Source: Amycolatopsis pittospori
GTDB lineage: Bacteria > Actinomycetota > Actinomycetes > Mycobacteriales > Pseudonocardiaceae
NCBI RefSeq assembly: GCF_013870525.1
Contig: NZ_JACBXD010000023.1
Coordinates: 1-64,000, forward strand
DNA: 64,000 nt
Reading direction: 5' to 3'
A model generated the notes under the pieces. It saw only the letters and a program-made list of their open reading frames with translations. It did no database searches and had not been told where the DNA came from. Below are positions 50,167-58,096 of the stretch, piece after piece; the first letter of the stretch is position 1; each line of letters opens with the position of its first letter. The translations under genes and the position numbers were made by a program.

Positions 50167-51670
50167 CGTCACGCAGATCGACCGTGAGCGCACCGCTGCG
50201 GCCGTCGATGTTCACCTCGCCGAAGTGCTGGAAACCGTCCGCGGGCGAGGTGTTCGCGGCGGGCGGGGCGTGCACGAACACCGCTTCCGGCCCGAACGTC
50301 GGGTCGAGCGTGTTCGGGCCGAACGCGCCGGCGTTGAGCGGACCGGAGACGAACTCCCAGAACGGGTCGAAATCGGTGAAGGAAGCGCGATCCGGCGAGT
50401 AGTGGTGCGCGGCGGTGTAGTGCACGTCGGCGGTCAGCCAGACGACGTTGCGCACCCGGCGCCGCGAGATCTCCCGCAGCACCCAGGCGAGTTCGGTCTC
50501 CCGGCCACCGGGCGCGCCGGGCAGGCCGTTCGCGACGCCCTCGATGGCCTTGCCGTCCGGGACGGTCAGGCCGATCGGGAGGTCGGCCTGGATGATCTTC
50601 CAGGTCGCGGTGCTGCGGTCGAGGGCGTCGACGAGCCAGCGAGCCTGCCGGTCGCCGAGGATCCTGCCCGGCTTGGTCTGATCGGCGGTGTTGGCGTCCT
50701 TGTAGGTCCGCATGTCCAGCACGAAGACCTCGGCGCGCGAACCGTACCGGAAATTGCGGTGGACGCGGCCGTCGACGGCCTGACGGCGGTCGATCGGATG
50801 CCATTCGTGAAACGCCTGGAACGCGCGGCCGGCGAGGACGTCGACGCGCTTCTCCGTGTATTCAGGGCGGTCGTCGAGGATCTCCCCCGGGTACCAGTTG
50901 TTCACGACTTCGTGGTCGTCCCACTGGACGTAGGCGGGCACGTTCGCGGTGAAGCGCTTGAGGTTGTCGTCGAGGAGGTTGTAGGCGAACTGGCCGCGGT
51001 ACTCGTCGAGCGTTTCGGCGACCTTCGACTTCTCCGGGGTGACGATGTTGCGCCACACCCGCCCGCCCGGCAGCGCGACGGTCTCGGTGAGCGGCGCGTC
51101 GGCGTACACCGTGTCGCCGCAGTGCAGGAACAGATCCGGACGGCGATCGGCCATCGCGCGGTAGATCGTCATACCGCCGAGTTCGGGGTTGATGCCCCAG
51201 TTCTGGCCGGCGACGTCACCCGACCACACCAGGCGGACGTCGGCGCGGCCCAACGGCGCGGTGGCGAACCGGCCGGTCACGGGCTCGCTGGACGTCCGGC
51301 CGTCGAGGGCTTCGGCGGTCACGCGGTAGTGGACCTCGGTCCCCGGCGGAAGACCGGCGACGCGGATCTTGCCGGTGCCACCGGTCTCCGGGCTCATCAC
51401 CGGGCCGCGCACGCGGCGCGCGTGCCGGAACGAGGGGTCCCTGGCGACCTCCACGATCAGCCGCGAGGGCCGGTCGGCGCGCGACCAGACGATGCCGGAG
51501 CCGGTGGTGACGTCGCCGGACTGGACGCCATGGGTGAGCACCGGGCGGTCGCCGCGGATCAGCGGGACGGCGCTCGCGGTTCCGGGGAGGAGCAGTCCGC
51601 CCGCGACGGCCCCGGCGCCGGTGAGACCGGCTTTCAGCAGCGTGCGGCGGTTGTGGTGGGTTGCGGTCAT
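50120..51670 (-). CDS. phoD: Secreted PhoD-type alkaline phosphatase/phosphodiesterase
   Basis: 516 residues. A Tat signal, NRRTLLKAGLTGAGAVAGGLLLPGTASA, precedes the N-terminal PhoD domain (VLTHGVQSGDVTTGSGIVWSRAD) and the catalytic domain: VRLVWSGDVAGQ, FLHCGDTVYAD, VQWDDHEVVNNWYPGE, WKIIQADLPIGL and VRNVVWLTADVHYTAAHHYSP. These supply the Fe/Ca ligands of PhoD. It releases phosphate from mono- and diesters, including teichoic acids, and is usually phosphate-regulated; no clear PHO box was identified. Divergent from the acylase gene. Confidence 0.93.
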   Translation of the reverse strand: MTATHHNRRTLLKAGLTGAGAVAGGLLLPGTASAVPLIRGDRPVLTHGVQSGDVTTGSGIVWSRADRPSRLIVEVARDPSFRHARRVRGPVMSPETGGTGKIRVAGLPPGTEVHYRVTAEALDGRTSSEPVTGRFATAPLGRADVRLVWSGDVAGQNWGINPELGGMTIYRAMADRRPDLFLHCGDTVYADAPLTETVALPGGRVWRNIVTPEKSKVAETLDEYRGQFAYNLLDDNLKRFTANVPAYVQWDDHEVVNNWYPGEILDDRPEYTEKRVDVLAGRAFQAFHEWHPIDRRQAVDGRVHRNFRYGSRAEVFVLDMRTYKDANTADQTKPGRILGDRQARWLVDALDRSTATWKIIQADLPIGLTVPDGKAIEGVANGLPGAPGGRETELAWVLREISRRRVRNVVWLTADVHYTAAHHYSPDRASFTDFDPFWEFVSGPLNAGAFGPNTLDPTFGPEAVFVHAPPAANTSPADGFQHFGEVNIDGRSGALTVDLRDATGASLWSKTLRPQR

Positions 51671-51826
51671 GGCGCGGTTCTATCCCGCGGCCACGGCCGG
51701 TGGGCCAACGGAGGTTTGCGCGGTGATGAACGCACGGACGGTATCCGGCTCAACCGTTCGGTCGATGTTCCCCGGCTTCCCCGCCGGTAGTTTCGATCTG
51801 GGGATGATCGATCCGGAGGGGGAACG

Positions 51827-54208
51827 ATGCGAAGATTCCAGCGCGGTCTCGTGCTGCTCACAGCGGCTTTGGCGACGTCAAGTGTGGTCACGGGGGTCTC
51901 GGCGGCGGACGAACTGGGCCGGTCGCGTGCGGTGATCAGCTATACCGAGTACGGGATCCCGCATATCGCGGCGAAGGATTTCGACGGGCTCGGCTACGGC
52001 TACGGGTTCGCCGCGGCCAAGGACAACATCTGCGAACTGGCCAACACCTATCTCACCGTCTCCGCGCGGCGCTCGGCGTATCTCGGGCCGGGCGGCCAGG
52101 GCAATCCGGCGATGAGCGAGGCAGAGACGAACCTCGACAGCGATCTGCATTTCCAGCGGATCAACGACTCGGGAGTCGTCGAACGTCTCGTCGCCCAGCA
52201 GGCGCCGCACGGTCCGCGGCCGGAGGTCCGGGAACTGACGTCCGGATACGTCGAGGGCTACAACGCGTACTTGAAGCAGACCGGCGTCTCCCGGATCACC
52301 GATCCGGTGTGCCGCGGCGCGGACTGGGTCCGCCCGATCACCGCACTCGACTTCTACCGGCACCTGTACGCCGTCTCCTCCGTGGCGGGCCAAGGACTCC
52401 TCGCCGACGATCTCGCGAAGACCCAGCCTCCGTCCACAAAGGCCGTTCCTGCCGTCGCACCGGACGCGGCACGGCGCATCGCCGACGGGTTCCGCAAGGC
52501 CACGGGCTCGGGCGAACTGGGCAGCAACGGGATCGCGATCGGCGGCGACGGGACGCGCTCCGGCGGCGGTCTGCTGCTCGGGAACCCGCACTACCCCTGG
52601 CAGGGCGGCCGCCGGTTCTGGCAGTCGCAGCTGACCATTCCCGGCAGGTTCGACGTCGCCGGCGGCAGTCTGCTCGGCCTGCCGCTGCCGCAGATCGGGC
52701 ACAACGCGGACGTGGCGTGGACGCATACGGTGTCGACAGCGATCACGTTCGGCCTCTTCGAAGTGCCGCTGACGCCCGGCGACCCGACGACGTACCTCGT
52801 CGACGGAAAGCCCGAGAAGATGACCTCCCAGGAGGTGAAGGTCGAGGTCCGGGAACCGAACGGTGAACGCCGGCTGGTCGGCCGCAGCTTCTACGGCACG
52901 CGCTACGGCCAGGTGATCGGGTCGGCGTTCGGGGTGCCCACGCCATGGACGGCCAAGTCGGCGCACGCGCTGCGGGACGGGAACGCGGGCAATCTGCGCG
53001 GCCTCAACACGTGGTTCGAACTGAGCGGGGCACGCAGCACCAAGGACGTCGCCACCGCGCTCGGCCGTACGCAGGGCATCCCGTGGGTCAACACCATCGC
53101 CGCGGACAGGGCGGGGAACGCGCTCTACAGCGACATCCAGGTCGTCCCGCACGTCACGGACGAACGGGCCGCGACCTGCGGGACCCCGCTCGGCCGCGCA
53201 CTGTTCCCCGGCACCGGGTTGTCCATTTTGGACGGTGCGAAGTCCTCGTGTGCCTGGGGAAGCGACCCGGGAGCACTGGAACCGGGCCTGTTCGCGCCGT
53301 CCCGGCTGCCGGTGCAGCAGCGGCGCGACTACGAACTCAACGCCAACGACAGCGCCTGGCTGGCCAACGCCCGCGCCCCGATCACCGGGTATCCCCGGAT
53401 CGTCGGCACGATCGGGACACAGCGGTCCGACAGGACCCGGGAAGCGTTGATCACCGCCGAGGAAGGCGTGGCGGGCAGGAGTTTCACCGCTTCGTCGATG
53501 AAGGAGGCGCTGTACCGCGACCGGAGCAGGACCGCCGAACTCGCGGCCGCCGACACGGCGAAGATGTGCGCCGCCTTCCCTGCCGGGCAGGCTCCGTCCG
53601 CGTCGGGCCCGGTGCCCGTCGGCAACGCCTGCGCCACCCTCGCGTCCTGGGACCACACGTTCCGCCTCGGCAGCCGTGGCGCACTGTTCTTCCAGCGGTT
53701 CGCGGAACGGCTCGGCGGCCTGCGGAACATCTGGCAGGTCCCGTTCGACCCGGCTCACCCCGTCACGACGCCGCGTTCGCTCGCGACCGCGAATCCGGAC
53801 GTACAGCGCGCTTTCGGTGACACGCTCGCCGAATTCCGCGACGGCGGCCTCCCGGTGGACGGCACGCTCGGCGACAACCAGTCGGTGACGCGGGCCGGGC
53901 ACCGGATCCCGATCCACGGCGGACCGGGTGGCCTCGGCGTGCTCAACGTGATCACGGCGCTCTGGGACCCGGCGAGGGGCAACCACGAGGTCGCGCACGG
54001 GTCCAGCTACGTGCAGGTGGTCGGCTTCGACGGCAAGGCGTGCCCGGACGTCTCGACGATCCTGACGTACTCGCAGTCGACCGACGTCACCTCGCCGCAT
54101 TTCGCCGACCAAACGCGGCTGTACTCGCACGGCGGCTGGGTACGAGGACGGTTCTGCAGAACTGACATCGCGGCGTCACCGGAACTGCGGGTGGTGAGGC
54201 TGCGGTAG
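51827..54208 (+). CDS. Secreted penicillin-acylase family Ntn hydrolase (aculeacin/acyl-homoserine-lactone acylase type)
   Basis: 793 residues from ATG 51827 behind GGAGGGGG. Signal peptide about 1-26. Alpha-chain part (27 to about 220) has RAVISYTEYGIPHIAAKDFDGLGYGYGFAAAKDNICELANTYLTV. The autocatalytic N-terminal serine of the beta chain is Ser233 in ELGSNGIAIG, followed by GNPHYPWQGGRRFWQSQLTIPG. Length and motifs match aculeacin A acylase of Actinoplanes and AhlM of Streptomyces, which remove long acyl chains from lipopeptides and acyl-homoserine lactones. Substrate choice is inferred. Confidence 0.9.
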   Translation: MRRFQRGLVLLTAALATSSVVTGVSAADELGRSRAVISYTEYGIPHIAAKDFDGLGYGYGFAAAKDNICELANTYLTVSARRSAYLGPGGQGNPAMSEAETNLDSDLHFQRINDSGVVERLVAQQAPHGPRPEVRELTSGYVEGYNAYLKQTGVSRITDPVCRGADWVRPITALDFYRHLYAVSSVAGQGLLADDLAKTQPPSTKAVPAVAPDAARRIADGFRKATGSGELGSNGIAIGGDGTRSGGGLLLGNPHYPWQGGRRFWQSQLTIPGRFDVAGGSLLGLPLPQIGHNADVAWTHTVSTAITFGLFEVPLTPGDPTTYLVDGKPEKMTSQEVKVEVREPNGERRLVGRSFYGTRYGQVIGSAFGVPTPWTAKSAHALRDGNAGNLRGLNTWFELSGARSTKDVATALGRTQGIPWVNTIAADRAGNALYSDIQVVPHVTDERAATCGTPLGRALFPGTGLSILDGAKSSCAWGSDPGALEPGLFAPSRLPVQQRRDYELNANDSAWLANARAPITGYPRIVGTIGTQRSDRTREALITAEEGVAGRSFTASSMKEALYRDRSRTAELAAADTAKMCAAFPAGQAPSASGPVPVGNACATLASWDHTFRLGSRGALFFQRFAERLGGLRNIWQVPFDPAHPVTTPRSLATANPDVQRAFGDTLAEFRDGGLPVDGTLGDNQSVTRAGHRIPIHGGPGGLGVLNVITALWDPARGNHEVAHGSSYVQVVGFDGKACPDVSTILTYSQSTDVTSPHFADQTRLYSHGGWVRGRFCRTDIAASPELRVVRLR

Positions 54209-54215
54209 GGAGTGG

Positions 54216-54267
54216 GGCCTCGTGAGTGATTTGGGTCGTTCTAACGACCCAAATCACTCACGAGGCC
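54216..54267. repeat. 25-bp-arm palindrome with 2-base loop between convergent genes
   Basis: The arm at 54216-54240 (begins GGCCTCGTGAGTGATTTGGG) is exactly complementary to 54243-54267 with CT as the only spacer. It is unrelated in sequence to the elements at 44014 and 58033 but has the same design and the same setting, starting 7 bases after the acylase stop and touching the DUF4233 stop. It should act as a bidirectional terminator. Confidence 0.92.
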
Positions 54268-54668
54268 TACTGCTGAGGTTGCTGCTGCTGACTGGGCAGT
54301 GTTCCCGCCGCCATCCGGCGTGCGACGTCCCGACGCAGCCACAGCAGCCACAGCCAGAACCCGAGGAACACCACCCCGAGGATCGCGACGGCGGGCAGCG
54401 CGACGGCGAACGCGATCAGCGCCACCTGCAGTGCCAAAACGGTGGGCACCGCCCAGGGCTTCTTGAGAAAACGGCACAGCACGATCAACGCGACCGCGAT
54501 GACGATCACCGACCAGCCGGTGATCGAGCCGACGCCGCCGCCGAGTTTGGCCACCACCGGCAGCGCGAGCGCGACGGTGATGGCCTCCATGATCAGCGAG
54601 CCGGCCATCACGCCGCGGAAGGACTTCATCGGGTCCTTCGCCGGCGGCTTCGGGGTCTCCTCGGTCAC
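54267..54668 (-). CDS. DUF4233 membrane protein
   Basis: 133 residues with four TM helices (FRGVMAGSLIMEAITVALALPVVAK, ITGWSVIVIAVALIVLCRFL, VPTVLALQVALIAFAVALPAVAIL, VVFLGFWLWLLWLRR) and a Gln-rich C-terminus (LPSQQQQPQQ). The conserved M(K)S(F)RGVMAGSLIMEAI start and its position directly after folC match the actinobacterial DUF4233 family (Rv2446c position). It overlaps the folC stop by 4 bases. Function unknown. Confidence 0.88.
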   Translation of the reverse strand: MTEETPKPPAKDPMKSFRGVMAGSLIMEAITVALALPVVAKLGGGVGSITGWSVIVIAVALIVLCRFLKKPWAVPTVLALQVALIAFAVALPAVAILGVVFLGFWLWLLWLRRDVARRMAAGTLPSQQQQPQQ

Positions 54669-56341
54669 GCCGGCTCCCTTCCGAACATGGTCCTGGCCTC
54701 GCCCGCGGTGACGACCGATCCGGTGACCAGCACGCCGCCGCCGGCCAGTGGTTCTTCGGGGTCGTCGCTCTGCTCGACGAGGCCGATGGCGGTTTCGATC
54801 GCGGCGTCCAGGCCGGCTTCGGCGAAGACGCGGTCCTCGCCGAAGATCGAGATGGCGATTTCGTTGAGTTCGTCGAGCGGCATCGCGCGCGGTGACGAGT
54901 TCTTGGTGACGACGATTTCGGAGACGACCGGTTCGAGGGCGTCCAGGATGCCGCGGGCGTCCTTCTCGGCCATCACGCCGACGACGGCGACGAGACGGCG
55001 GAAGGCGAACTCCTCGGCGACGGTGGTGGCGAGTGCCTTGGCGCCGTGCGGGTTGTGTGCGGCGTCGAGCAGCACGGTCGGTGCGGCGCGGACGCGTTCC
55101 AGCCTGCCGGGCGTCTCGACCTCGGCGAAAGCCTCGCGGACGGCTTCGATGACCAGTTGCTTGTCCTTGCCCGCGCCGAAGAACGCTTCGACCGCGGCCA
55201 GCGCGAGCGCGGCGTTGGCCGCCTGGTGCGCGCCGTGCAGGGGCAGGAAGATCTGGTCGTAGACGCCGCCGAGGCCCTGCAGCTTCAGCATCTGCCCGCC
55301 GACGGCGATCTCGCGCTCCATCACGCCGAACTCACTGCCCGCGCGCGCGACACTCGCGTCGACCTCGACGGCGCGTTCCAGCAGGATCTTCTGGACCTCG
55401 GGGCTCTGTTCGGCGATGACGGCGACGCTGCCGGGCTTGATGATCCCGGCCTTCTCCACGGCGGCCTTGGCCGGATCGCCGCCGAAGTACTCGACGTGGT
55501 CGACGCCGATGGGCGTGATGACGGCGACGTCGCCGTCCGCGACGTTGGTGGCGTCCCAGGAGCCGCCGAGGCCGGTTTCGACGACCGCGGCTTCGACGGG
55601 AGCGTCGGCGAAAGCCGCGAACGCCATCCCGGTGAGCACCTCGAACTTGCTCATCGGCACCGCGTCGGGTCCGCCCGCGTTGTCGACCATGGTCACGTAC
55701 GGCGCGACGTCGCGGTACAGGTCCACGTAGGCGGCGGCCGAGATCGGGGCACCGTCGAGCGCGATCCGCTCGGTGACCAGCTGCAGATGCGGGCTCGTGT
55801 ACCGGCCGACGCGCAGGCCCATGCGGGTCAGCAGCGCGTCGATCATCCGGACGGTGGAGCCCTTGCCGTTGGTGCCGGCCACGTGCAGCACCGGGTAGCC
55901 GCGGTGCGGCTCGCCCATGAGGTTGACCAGCGCCGCGATCCGGGTCAGGGACGGCTCGATCTTCGTCTCGGGCCAGCGCAGGTTCAGTTCGGCCTCGACG
56001 GCCATGAGCTCACGGCGGGCCTGCTGGCCGTTCGGGTCGGACGGGGCGAGCTCGTCGCCCTGGTCGTCCAGTTCGTGCAGCTCCATGTCCTCGGGCGCGA
56101 CGAGGTCCGGCACCGGGCCGAGCGCGAGGTTGTCCCCCAGCTGCCCGACACCGCCGATACCGCCCCGGGAACCGCCGCCCGCCTGGTACGCGGCGTCGGG
56201 TGCGTCCAGATCCGGGTCGGTGTCGTCGGACGGATCGTGGGCACGTGCCCCCAATTCGTCGACGCCGGCGAAACTGTCCAGATCTGCCAGGTCCGGGGAT
56301 TCTGCGAACTCCTCAGAATCCCGGCCATCACCTCGCGGCAC
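54665..56341 (-). CDS. folC: Bifunctional folylpolyglutamate/dihydrofolate synthase with acidic N-terminal extension
   Basis: 558 residues; most homologues are about 430-490. The core starts near residue 108 (ELMAVEAELNLRWPETKIEPSLTRIAALVNLMGEP), with P-loop HVAGTNGKGSTVRMIDALL (153-171), YTSPHLQLVTERI, and VLLDAAHNPHGAKAL in the C-terminal Mur ligase-type domain. It adds glutamates to folates. GTG 56341 is supported by a strong GAGGAG seven bases upstream, so residues 1-105, rich in Asp, Glu, Gly and Pro, are probably real. They have no counterpart in M. tuberculosis FolC. Precedes the DUF4233 gene and is divergent from a methyltransferase gene. Confidence 0.95.
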   Translation of the reverse strand: MPRGDGRDSEEFAESPDLADLDSFAGVDELGARAHDPSDDTDPDLDAPDAAYQAGGGSRGGIGGVGQLGDNLALGPVPDLVAPEDMELHELDDQGDELAPSDPNGQQARRELMAVEAELNLRWPETKIEPSLTRIAALVNLMGEPHRGYPVLHVAGTNGKGSTVRMIDALLTRMGLRVGRYTSPHLQLVTERIALDGAPISAAAYVDLYRDVAPYVTMVDNAGGPDAVPMSKFEVLTGMAFAAFADAPVEAAVVETGLGGSWDATNVADGDVAVITPIGVDHVEYFGGDPAKAAVEKAGIIKPGSVAVIAEQSPEVQKILLERAVEVDASVARAGSEFGVMEREIAVGGQMLKLQGLGGVYDQIFLPLHGAHQAANAALALAAVEAFFGAGKDKQLVIEAVREAFAEVETPGRLERVRAAPTVLLDAAHNPHGAKALATTVAEEFAFRRLVAVVGVMAEKDARGILDALEPVVSEIVVTKNSSPRAMPLDELNEIAISIFGEDRVFAEAGLDAAIETAIGLVEQSDDPEEPLAGGGVLVTGSVVTAGEARTMFGREPA

Positions 56342-56411
56342 GAACTCTCCTCATAGCATTGCTCCCTGTCACGACGAGTCTACGTGCGGCTTTTCCTGGC
56401 ACTCTCGACGC

Positions 56412-57041
56412 ATGGGGTTCAACCACAACGACCACTACCACCCGCTGCTGCTCGACCAGTTGCCTCCCGGCCCGGGTATGGCGCTGGAGGTCGGCTGTGG
56501 CGGCGGGCGGTTCGCCCGGCGGCTCGCGGCGACGGGGATGTACGTCGAGGCCATCGACCGGTCCGGCCCGATGATCGACCTCGCCCGCGCGGCCGGGTCA
56601 CCCGGTCCCGGGACGATCTCCTACCGGCAGGCCGACGTCGTCACCGAGAAGCTGCCGCAGGAGGCCTACGACTTCATCTCCTGCCTCGCCTCGCTGCACC
56701 ATGTGCCGTTCGACACGGTCACGAAGCTGCGGGACGCGCTGGTCCCGGGCGGGGTGCTGGCCGTGCTGGGGCTCGGCAGACCCAGCACGCCCGCCGACTA
56801 CGCCCGCGCCGTCGTCGCCACCCCGGTGAACGCGCTGGCTCGGGTGATCGTCTACGCGGGCGAGCGGCTGAACGGCGGGACCGATCCGTTGCCGACGGCG
56901 CCGATCGTGGAGGCCTTCCCGCCGATGAACCGGATCCGGCGCGACGCGGCCCGCCTGCTGCCGGGGAGCAAGGTCCGGAGTCTGCTCTTCTTCCGGTACC
57001 TCCTCGTTTACCGCAAGCCGGAAGACGATCACCCGATCTGA
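56412..57041 (+). CDS. Class I SAM-dependent methyltransferase
   Basis: 209 residues from ATG 56412. Motif I MALEVGCGGGRFARRLAATGMYVEAIDRSGPMIDLAR and post-motifs DFISCLASLHHVPFDTVTKLRDALVPGGVLAVLGLGR define a Methyltransf_11/25 protein. The N-terminus MGFNHNDHYHPLLLDQLPPGPG, with its histidine pairs, is typical of a small actinomycete subfamily. The C-terminal RSLLFFRYLLVYRKP closes the fold. It lies 70 bases from divergent folC. Substrate unknown. Confidence 0.85.
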   Translation: MGFNHNDHYHPLLLDQLPPGPGMALEVGCGGGRFARRLAATGMYVEAIDRSGPMIDLARAAGSPGPGTISYRQADVVTEKLPQEAYDFISCLASLHHVPFDTVTKLRDALVPGGVLAVLGLGRPSTPADYARAVVATPVNALARVIVYAGERLNGGTDPLPTAPIVEAFPPMNRIRRDAARLLPGSKVRSLLFFRYLLVYRKPEDDHPI

Positions 57042-57148
57042 CACCCCAAGCGGGTGAAGATGGCATCCGACCACCCGATCGGCGGCGCCGACCACGCTGG
57101 ATCCGGTTCATTTTTGAGAGGCCAGCCAGCTCGGAGATCGGGGTCCTC

Positions 57149-58024
57149 ATGCGCTACAGACGTGTCCTCTTCGCGGCCGTCTCGACCGTCGTCCTGCTGA
57201 TCGGCTCAGCCACCGCGGGCGCCGCCGCCGAGCGGTCCTACCGGAACTACGTCGCGCTGGGCGATTCCTACACCTCCGGACCGCTCATCCCGCTCCCCCG
57301 TCTCGATCCCCTGGGCTGCGGCAAATCGACGCAGAACTATCCGGCGCTCCTCGCCTCGGCGCTGCGGGTCCGCTCGTACACCGACATCAGCTGCGGCGGC
57401 GCGGACACCACCAACATGACGCAGCCGCAGAGCGTGTTCCTCGGCCGTAACCCGGCGCAGTTCAGCGCCCTGCGCACGGACACCGACCTGGTCACCGTCG
57501 GTATCGGCGGCAACGACTACGACGTCTTCGGCACGCTGGTCGGCACCTGCCCGTCGCTGCGGGCGAGCGATCCGACCGGGAATCCGTGCCAGGACAAGTT
57601 CACCGTCGAGGGCGTCGACATGATGAAGGCCAAGGTCGCCCAGACCGGCAAGAACGTCGAACAGGTACTCGCCGGAATCCACGCCCGCTCACCGCGGGCC
57701 GACGTGCTCGTCATCGGCTACCCGCGGATCGCGCCGGAATCCGGCTACTGTCCCAAGATCCTGCCGTTCGCGGAGGGCGACTACGCGTGGCTCAACGACG
57801 TCGAGAAGGCGCTGAACTCGGCGATCGAGAAGGCCGTCGCCGACGACGGCTACGCGTTCTTCGTGGACACCTTCGGGCCCTCCGCCGGGCACGACGCCTG
57901 CGCGCCGAAGGGCGCCGCGTGGATCAACGGGCAGCACACGAAGCTGCTCGCCGCGGCGGCCTATCACCCGTACCGGACCGGGATGGCGGGCGTGGCCGGA
58001 GTGATCCTCCGTCACCTTCGCTGA
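57149..58024 (+). CDS. Secreted SGNH-fold lipase/esterase
   Basis: 291 residues with a signal peptide (about 1-27, LLIGSATAGAAAE). Block I YVALGDSYTSGPLIP (nucleophile Ser), block III VTVGIGGNDYDVF, block V His in AAYHPYRTGMAGVA. Six cysteines in the mature part (C60, C83 and later pairs) match the three-disulfide pattern of Streptomyces scabies/rimosus-type esterases and lipases. It would cleave extracellular esters. Followed by palindrome copy B. Confidence 0.9.
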   Translation: MRYRRVLFAAVSTVVLLIGSATAGAAAERSYRNYVALGDSYTSGPLIPLPRLDPLGCGKSTQNYPALLASALRVRSYTDISCGGADTTNMTQPQSVFLGRNPAQFSALRTDTDLVTVGIGGNDYDVFGTLVGTCPSLRASDPTGNPCQDKFTVEGVDMMKAKVAQTGKNVEQVLAGIHARSPRADVLVIGYPRIAPESGYCPKILPFAEGDYAWLNDVEKALNSAIEKAVADDGYAFFVDTFGPSAGHDACAPKGAAWINGQHTKLLAAAAYHPYRTGMAGVAGVILRHLR

Positions 58025-58032
58025 CCCTCCCC

Positions 58033-58091
58033 GCGTGCAATGAAAGACCCGTTACTTGCAAATTTTGCAAGTAACGGGTCTTTCATAGCGC
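58033..58091. repeat. Palindromic repeat element, copy B (47-bp core 58040-58086)
   Basis: Same design as copy A at 44014-44072: GCGTGCA flank (58033-58039), 23-base arm 58040-58062 (begins ATGAAAGACCCGTTACTTGC), one central base, complementary arm 58064-58086 and AGCGC flank. The arms differ from copy A at two positions in each arm, and both changes are compensated, so pairing stays perfect. Located between the lipase and valS stops. Confidence 0.92.
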
Positions 58092-58096
58092 GCTTT

